Assembly (NCBI GenBank): GCA_002786065.1
Contig: NHNY01000001.1
Coordinates: forward strand, 2,108,001 to 2,172,000
DNA: 64,000 nucleotides
Source of the DNA: Microcyclospora pomicola
Taxonomy: Eukaryota > Ascomycota > Dothideomycetes > Capnodiales
Reading direction: 5' to 3'
Part shown: positions 58,312 to 64,000 of the stretch, one piece after another
Layout of the letters: each line of letters opens with the position of its first letter
Numbering within the stretch: the stretch's first letter is position 1
Notes under the pieces: generated by a model
The model's input: only the letters and a program-made list of their open reading frames with translations
Database searches by the model: none
Told to the model about the DNA's origin: nothing
Made by a program: the position numbers and the translations under genes

Positions 58312-58642
58312 TCATTTCTTGCTCGCCTTGGCCTCCGCAGCCGCCTTGTGCTTCGCAGCCATCTCGGCGCGCTTCTCCTTCTTGCCGCCCTTGAGCAGTT
58401 CCAGATGCCCGGCTTTGCTCGCCAACGACTTCTCCGTCATGGCCGCCAGACCGGACGAGTGCTTGAGTCGCATCTGGTTGTGCTTGATCAAAGCGGTCTT
58501 CTTTGGCTTGATCACGCGGTTGCCGGTTTGCTTGCGCTGTGTCCTAGACGCAGAATTAGTAGGTGACTTCTCGGTCGTGAGCTGAGATTTAGACGTACAA
58601 TTTGGGGGCTGGCGCTCTCGCTTTCTTGATCCCTTGGGCCAT
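58312..58642 (-). CDS. DUF2462 (UPF0390) small basic protein
   Basis: Exons 58642-58599 and 58543-58312 give 91 aa; the 55-nt intron has a GTACGT donor and a TAG acceptor. The protein starts MAQGIKKARAPAPKLTQRKQ and contains TGNRVIKPKKTALIKHNQ, LKHSSGLAAMTEKSLASKAG and HLELLKGGKKEKR, the pattern of the DUF2462 family that includes the Leydig-cell-tumour 10-kDa protein homologue. It is highly basic with an Ala/Lys-rich tail, and nucleolar localisation is likely by comparison; molecular function is not established. The gene is divergent from bleomycin hydrolase. Confidence 0.88.
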
Positions 58643-58966
58643 ACTGGGGTTATTGCGCGATTTTTGTTGTATGTTGCAGGTTAGGATCCGTGGATGGTGA
58701 GGACCGTAAAGTGTCTATTGCGTTTTACTTCCTTCTAGCTGAAGATCGAGACATTTTCGATCTGATCTGATAAGATTAGAGGACGCTATCTGCTTATCAG
58801 GAGCTATGACCCCTCAGACACCTTGATGGGCCGGATAGGGAAGTTGGTGAGACGACGACGACATGGATGAGGAGCACATGAGCTCTATCGCCTCACCCTT
58901 CAATACTCGACTTGTCAAATCACTTCACTTTACCTCCATCCCACGCACATCAGCTCCAAAAACATC
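58643..58966. promoter_or_regulatory. Divergent promoter, DUF2462 gene / bleomycin hydrolase
   Basis: A 324-bp spacer between two outward-facing starts. It contains an AT-rich tract (ctgataagattag near 58766), including GATA-type hexamers (TGATAA, and CTTATC at 58792-58797) that could bind fungal GATA factors; this is suggestive only. Confidence 0.45.
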
Positions 58967-60527
58967 ATGGGAGCCGCACAGTCTAACCAGTCTCACGTCC
59001 TGCCTCCAACACCCCGCCGAGCACCATCTCGCAGACAGCTACGACCTGCTTCACCCGAGATTACACTGGACGAGAAGTTCGATGCTCTGCGTATCGAACA
59101 TGCTGGAAGCTCGCTTTCCACAAACAATGTTTTGTCTTCAGATGACATGAGGCTCGTCAGCGGAGCTGGAGTTGAGCAATACGTGAGAGAGCTTCTCAAG
59201 GAGCCCAAAAACCGATTGGGTTTGTCCGCACTAAGCACCAACAACCCGGTCACTATCCTCGAGACGCCGTCGGCCATCCTGAAAGACACCCAGAACTTCA
59301 ATCTTGCGATCCCGTACGAGGGAACACCAGTCACGAACCAACGGGCAAGCGGACGATGTTGGATCTTTGCCGCGACCAACGTCTTCCGCGTCGCAATTCA
59401 GCAGAAGTATGATATCCAGAGCTTCGAGCTGTCACAGGCGTACTTGTTCTTCTGGGATAAGGTGGAAAAAGCAAACTACTTCTTGGAGTCTATTCTGGAT
59501 ACCACGGACGAGGATGTGGATGGCAGGCTCGTGAGCGCACTCATGGCAAGTCCAGTCGGTATGATCACGCATGAGAGGGTACAGTACGGCATGACTTGGC
59601 TGACAATATGAAGGTGACGGCGGACAATGGGACATGATCGTGAACCTCGTCTCGAAGTATGGCATCGTGCCGCAGACGCTCTACCCCGACTCATGGAATG
59701 CACAGAACTCCGCTACCATGGACCGCATCTTGACAACCAAGTTACGTGAGGACGGTCTACGCCTTCGTACGCTCAAGACGAGCGGCAGCGACAAGACCGG
59801 CGCCGCGAAGGCCAAGATGATGCAAGATATCGTACGTATCCTGACCCTGTGTCTCGGCCCGCCACCAGCCGCCGACGAAAAGTTCACCTGGGAGTTCTAC
59901 GACTCCGCACACAAGCTGAAGTCCGTTTCCATGACGCCCCTCGAGTTCGCCGCGACGACGCACGTCAAGAAGTTCGTCTCGCTCGTCAACGACCCCCGCA
60001 ACGAGTACAACCGGCTCTTGACCGTCGACCACCTCGGCAACGTCTGGGACGCCCGGCCCGTGACGTACGTCAATGTGACCAACCGCGTGCTCAAGGACGC
60101 CTGCGTCGCGATGCTGAAGCGCGGCATGCCCATCTTCTTCGGCTCCGACGTCGGCAAGTTCTCCGACTCGCAGAAGGGCATCATGGACACCGCGCTCGTC
60201 GACTACGAGCTCGGCTTTGACATCACGCTCGGCATGTCCAAGGCCGAGCGCCTGCGCACCAGCGAGTCGGCCATGACCCACGCCATGGTGCTGACGGCCG
60301 TCCACCTCGACCCGTCTGACGGCAAGCCCGTGCGCTGGCGCGTGCAGAACTCGTGGTCCGAGACGGCGGGCACTGACGGCTACTTCGTCATGAGCGACGC
60401 GTGGATGGACGAGTTCGTCTATCAGGCTGTGATCGATCCGTCGTTGCTCGCGAAGAGCGTGCGGGATGTGCTGGGCCAGGACCCCAAGGTCCTGCCGCTT
60501 TGGGACCCGATGGGTGCTCTAGCTTAG
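58967..60527 (+). CDS. Bleomycin hydrolase / cysteine aminopeptidase (peptidase C1B)
   Basis: Exons 58967-59558 and 59614-60527 encode 501 aa; the 55-nt intron starts GTATGA and ends in the unusual acceptor AAG, and the join gives ASPVGDGGQWDM. Catalytic residues are in place: Cys131 (NQRASGRCWIFAATN), His420 (MTHAMVLTAVH) and Asn443 (RVQNSW). The C-terminus ends PLWDPMGALA, as in yeast Lap3, where the tail lies in the active-site cleft and is trimmed. These enzymes form cytosolic hexamers, cleave N-terminal residues from peptides and detoxify homocysteine thiolactone and bleomycin. The start MGAAQS fits an N-myristoylation signal, not typical for the family, so membrane targeting is possible. 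Orthologue of LAP3/BLH1. Confidence 0.93.
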
Positions 60528-60652
60528 ACGAGGTTCAGTGTTTGAAACACATCTCATATCATGTAGTCTGTAGTCTAGCAGTTATGTAACGAAGAAACGA
60601 AATTCACATGGACCATTTTGATTTCATTACTTCCACAAACACATAGGAGTAT

Positions 60653-61756
60653 CTACGGAATCTCATCCACACTCCGCACATCCTCGACCGTGACGCCATT
60701 CATCTGCTCCCGCTTCCGCACGCTCGCTTTGTACAGCTCCTTGCGCAGGCGATTCGTGCTGCCGAGCGGCATGTGCGCCTCTAGACCATACCAGACGTTG
60801 AGCCGCATGCGGTCGTCGTAGAATTGCTGGCGCGCCTCGCCCAGCGCCTCCTGCGGCGGCAGCACGACTTTGCCGACCGTGACGAACGGGTAGCTGGCCT
60901 CGCTCCACTCCATCGCGGTGTCCTCGACCGACTGCCGGGCCAGGTCGTGGCACAGCTGCACGCGGAAGTCGAAGTGGGCGGGGTGCGTGGCGAAGTAGTC
61001 CTGCAGCCACAGGCGGTGCTGGAAGGGGTCGCTGGCGTCGGAGATCTGCGCCTGCTCGGCGAGCGCGGCCTGGAACTCGCCGGTGGGGACGAGCGCGTGC
61101 TTGGCGATGTAGGGCCCGAAGCGGTACGCGGACTGCGAGTACATGGTGTAGCTGAGGAAGTGCTGGTTGGGCAGGCCGGCGGGGGCGAGCTGCAGGTCTT
61201 TGTCGCGGCGCTGCTGGATCGCGGCGCTCAGCGCGTCCTTGTCGTCGAAGTACTTCTCGCGCAGCGTGAAGATCTCCAGCGTCGTGGGCAGGTCGCGCAG
61301 CTCGAGGATAGGGGCGTTGTTGAAGGTGAAGTCCTGCGTGTGGGCGTTTTCGCCGATGGGCGAGAGGAAGGGCCCGGGCCCGTCGACGTTGAACACTTTC
61401 ATGCCGCAGCCGCGGGGCCCGGGTTTGCGGTCGTCTTGCCAGAAGATGGGCTCGTTGGCGTAGCGGACGACGATGGGGTGCTCTTTGCCGGCGTTGGCGA
61501 AGATGCCGTGGGCCAGCTCGGGGGGCAGGTCGGATTCGATGGTGAGGGTGCCTTTGACGATGGCTTGGGTTTTGACATGCGTCGTGCGGAAGCCGTGCTT
61601 GTGGTGGTCCAGGTTGCGCTCTTGGATCCGGTTGGCGAGCGTGCACATTTGCTGGATCTTGCCTTCTTCATCCTCAATGGTCGGCTCGACATTAGGGTCG
61701 TTCCAGTGGATGAGCGAGGGCGTCAGACCGGGTACGATCTTGCGTATGGTCTCCAT
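60653..61756 (-). CDS. Catalase-like heme protein
   Basis: A single-exon 367-aa protein beginning METIRKIVPGLTPS. It shows the catalase core: GFRTTHVKTQAIVKGTL with the distal His60, then IVVRYANEPIF, GMKVFNVDGPG, DFTFNNAPILELRD, and a C-terminal segment RMRLNVWYGLEAHMPLGST ending in NRLRKELY. It is shorter than true catalases (about 480-700 aa) and lacks their C-terminal flavodoxin-like part, matching the small y4iL-type group of catalase-related proteins. Possible activity is peroxide- or lipid-peroxide-linked; the proximal heme ligand (likely Tyr323) is not certain. No signal peptide or peroxisomal SKL tail. The 3' end is only 125 bp from that of bleomycin hydrolase on the opposite strand. 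High GC codon use is seen through the gene. Confidence 0.85.
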   Translation of the reverse strand: METIRKIVPGLTPSLIHWNDPNVEPTIEDEEGKIQQMCTLANRIQERNLDHHKHGFRTTHVKTQAIVKGTLTIESDLPPELAHGIFANAGKEHPIVVRYANEPIFWQDDRKPGPRGCGMKVFNVDGPGPFLSPIGENAHTQDFTFNNAPILELRDLPTTLEIFTLREKYFDDKDALSAAIQQRRDKDLQLAPAGLPNQHFLSYTMYSQSAYRFGPYIAKHALVPTGEFQAALAEQAQISDASDPFQHRLWLQDYFATHPAHFDFRVQLCHDLARQSVEDTAMEWSEASYPFVTVGKVVLPPQEALGEARQQFYDDRMRLNVWYGLEAHMPLGSTNRLRKELYKASVRKREQMNGVTVEDVRSVDEIP

Positions 61757-62484
61757 AGTCGTGTGTATCTTGTGTTGATCAGAAGGCGAAGCTCAAGAGA
61801 ATGTAGACTTCGTGGAACTTGAAGATATATCCACGTCGCAGTTGTGCCGTGTAAAAGGATTGCCGTCGTCAAGGCATGATCTCATAATTCATCGGAACTG
61901 TAGCCGATGGAATGCGATCATCTTGTATCGCGTCACCCCATCACAATGCCATCATTGTCAATGGACGAGCAGAGTGCCGCCGTCGAATGCTGGTCAATAG
62001 TCATGGAAACCGGACGGATGGCGTTGATCGAGCCATATGCATTGTCCTGCTTATGAACATCCTTGCGTTGTGTGTCTGGCATCTCTCACATGGATAATAG
62101 TGGGGTGAAGTCGCGGTGGCGGGGTGGGCTCGTAGAACACTGATCGCCAGCACCAATGAAGCGAGAAGAATTGTTAGCAAGGGGAGGAAACAGCGCTTCA
62201 AGTGCAGTATGCAGAGACAATCTGCGCGCTCAGAATGAAATATATGCTTCCTGCATATCGTCGCGTATGTGACACTTGGGAGATCATAAGCGCTCTTGTT
62301 ATGCATTCCGGCGGGCATGGATGAACGCAACAAGCGTGTCAATGTCCAAGTGATCAAGGGACAGCATGTATTCCCCCTGGCTGTCGTATATCCAACAGCG
62401 TCCCAGCCATGGCCTCCGTGCATCATCTACATCTATCTGCATGTGTCTCAACAAGCCTCTTCGGCATGCTCCTTCAGCAGCGGG
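61757..62484. other. Intergenic, upstream of the catalase-like gene
   Basis: 0.73 kb between the NBP2-like 3' end and the catalase-like start, both minus strand. No domain-bearing ORF; contains the catalase-like promoter. Confidence 0.5.
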
Positions 62485-63732
62485 TTATCGATCTTCTTTG
62501 ACTTTGCTGACTGGCTGTTGGCCGGGCTGAGTAGACTCGCTGGCAGAAGTTCCGCCAGTCTCCTCTCCTTCCGTCTCGTCGCCTTCATGTTCGTTATCAT
62601 CCGCATCCTCCATCTCGTCATCCTCGGCGCCCTCCTCGACATTGACGAATGTTCTCAGCTCGGGATCGTAGTTGGGGATATCGCTGATCAGCCTCACATA
62701 TGCTTCGGGCACGAGACCTTGCTCGCCAGTCTCCTTGTCCTCCGCCACAAGCCAACCTTGACCATGACGATACGACACCAGGATGTGCTGTCCTTCCGAC
62801 AGGCGAAGTTCATTAGCATTCTCTGGCTCAAAGGAGTACAGCGCGAGAGACTCGCCGGCGAAAAGCTCTTCGTCCTCTGGGCCGATAGAGTCTCTTTGCG
62901 GTGAGTGGAAATGTGCAGAGTCTTCCGAATCTAGCGGCATGTCATCGTCCGGGTTTGGGGCGGCCACATTAGTCGTCTGGGAGCTGTGGAAACTCCTTGG
63001 TGGAAGCGTGGTGGCTGCGACGAAATGTGAATCTCGGCGTTGGCCGTTGGCGTCGGAACTGCCATAAGACCGACTGTGACGCAGACTGTCGCGTCCTGCG
63101 GGATCCGTCTGCTGGACTGAGTACTGACTGATGCGCCTGTGTCCACTTTCTCGCCGTCGGCCGCGTTCGAAGTCGCTGATCTGAGCGTATGACTTGCTCT
63201 TACGGTGTTTTCTTCCTTTGACCCCTCCAGCTCCCTCCTCATCGTCTTGTCCAAAACTGGTGCTGGGCAGAGGTTCGCCCCCATCATCTGCATGATTGAA
63301 CATCGCGCCATCCCCACCCCAAGGTCCCACGTTCCCCCATGCTAGCTTCCCAAATGCATCCATCGGGTCTGACGATCGCCTACTGGCGTTCCACTCCGAG
63401 CCTGGCGTCGTACTTCCGGAGGGTGGGTCTGGAGGCGGGCCATAGTGCATAGGATGCAACGCTGGATATGCGAAGTCACGCACAAGTGCGTACGGGAGAG
63501 TGGAGTGGAAAGCCGGATATATCACGCTCAACGTCCTGGAGCGAGAGGATCGGCGGGACCGCTGGGAAAAGGTGGATTGCCGATTCTGAGCATAGCTGGG
63601 TTCACGTTCGGTGGGTTGGCGTTGTTCGCGCAGCTTTGCAGAGACAGATGTCGGTGGCTCGGCATATTGTGCTGGTGAGACTGATGGTCCTGACATGGTT
63701 GTGGGCGGTGTTGGCGAGAGGATCTCGGTCAT
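62485..63732 (-). CDS. SH3-domain adaptor, Nbp2/Skb5-like
   Basis: A single-exon 415-aa protein. One SH3 domain spans about residues 295-349 (SLALYSFEPENANELRLSEG, SYRHGQGWLVAED, GLVPEAYVRLI), with the ALYSF start, an ELRLSEG segment, the conserved Trp in GQGWLVAE and the final VPEAYV. The combination of FEPENANEL with ILVSYRHGQGWLVAED is the signature of yeast Nbp2 and fission-yeast Skb5, adaptors that bring the phosphatase Ptc1 to MAP-kinase modules or dampen Pak kinase. The N-terminal 290 residues are Ser/Pro/Arg-rich and disordered with repeated RRxS-like potential phosphosites; the C-terminus is acidic. The ATG at 63732 is first in frame; a second at 63696 is possible. Regulation of stress signalling is inferred by homology. 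Confidence 0.85.
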   Translation of the reverse strand: MTEILSPTPPTTMSGPSVSPAQYAEPPTSVSAKLREQRQPTEREPSYAQNRQSTFSQRSRRSSRSRTLSVIYPAFHSTLPYALVRDFAYPALHPMHYGPPPDPPSGSTTPGSEWNASRRSSDPMDAFGKLAWGNVGPWGGDGAMFNHADDGGEPLPSTSFGQDDEEGAGGVKGRKHRKSKSYAQISDFERGRRRESGHRRISQYSVQQTDPAGRDSLRHSRSYGSSDANGQRRDSHFVAATTLPPRSFHSSQTTNVAAPNPDDDMPLDSEDSAHFHSPQRDSIGPEDEELFAGESLALYSFEPENANELRLSEGQHILVSYRHGQGWLVAEDKETGEQGLVPEAYVRLISDIPNYDPELRTFVNVEEGAEDDEMEDADDNEHEGDETEGEETGGTSASESTQPGQQPVSKVKEDR

Positions 63733-64000
63733 GCTGGCAAGAGTGGAGATGTAGTCAATCCTCCTGTATTGGTGTGGTTGTCCCGTAGGCCACGTTATTG
63801 TCCGGCTCTATCCACCACAGTGAGGATGAGAGCTTGTGCCAACAGAATCGAGGGCTGTTCGTGAGCCTTTTGGTTGTTGCAGCGGTCCACGCCTGACCCC
63901 GTTCGCGGCGGCGGTGTCGCACAGCCTTCTCTTGCTGTCTTACAACCCCACCTAGCGCAATTCCGGACACGGCGCCTGGTCGTGGAGGCGGACCGATCGA
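63733..64000. other. Upstream region at window edge
   Basis: 268 bp upstream of the Nbp2-like start; probably its promoter. No further feature recognised. Confidence 0.4.

Noticed and set aside
60663-61646. Long alternative frame opposite or within the catalase-like gene
   Set aside because: Shadow of the GC-rich real frame; extremely Arg/Pro/Ala-rich and without any domain.

Overview
The window is nuclear DNA from a filamentous ascomycete. Support for this comes from short GT-AG introns (mostly 55-150 nt), compact intergenic spacers, closely spaced divergent gene pairs, Zn2Cys6 and Rpn4-type regulators, and fungal-restricted architectures such as a zinc-finger/GTPase/RING/patatin protein. 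The style of the Psp1, Dor1 and patatin-like proteins suggests Dothideomycetes, but that is inference. No plasmid, phage, CRISPR, rRNA or convincing tRNA was seen.

Left third (1-18454): 5' edge of an unidentified minus-strand gene; importin-11/Kap120; a PRKRIP1/DUF1168 splicing protein divergent from a Det1-type histidine phosphatase; an Rpn4-like C2H2 regulator; COG8 divergent from a UBE2O-type E2. Middle (18455-31471): gene-poor, with a Psp1-domain protein and an unrecognised 207-aa helical protein, F-box-like and exon-like fragments, and an assembly gap bordered by poly-C.

Right half: a 1607-aa zinc-finger/GTPase/RING/patatin protein whose nucleophile serine position is glycine; a 43-aa spliced ORF; an unnamed Cys-motif protein; a War1/PrtT-like Zn2Cys6 activator; a protein with two cyclic-nucleotide-binding domains, an F-box and LRRs; a protein joining a degenerate poly(A)-polymerase-like region to an MJ1316/DUF504 domain; ribosomal protein eL34 divergent from an intronless, intein-free PRP8; a DUF2462 protein divergent from bleomycin hydrolase; a catalase-like heme protein; and an Nbp2/Skb5 SH3 adaptor.

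Most genes are housekeeping (nuclear import, splicing, Golgi tethering, ubiquitin, translation) and do not form a biosynthetic cluster. The most unusual loci are the two multidomain proteins with apparently lost catalytic residues (31472-36360 and 47567-49108) and the cNMP/F-box/LRR protein. No cooperating multi-gene new system is evident. Exon borders were placed by eye from splice motifs and reading-frame continuity.
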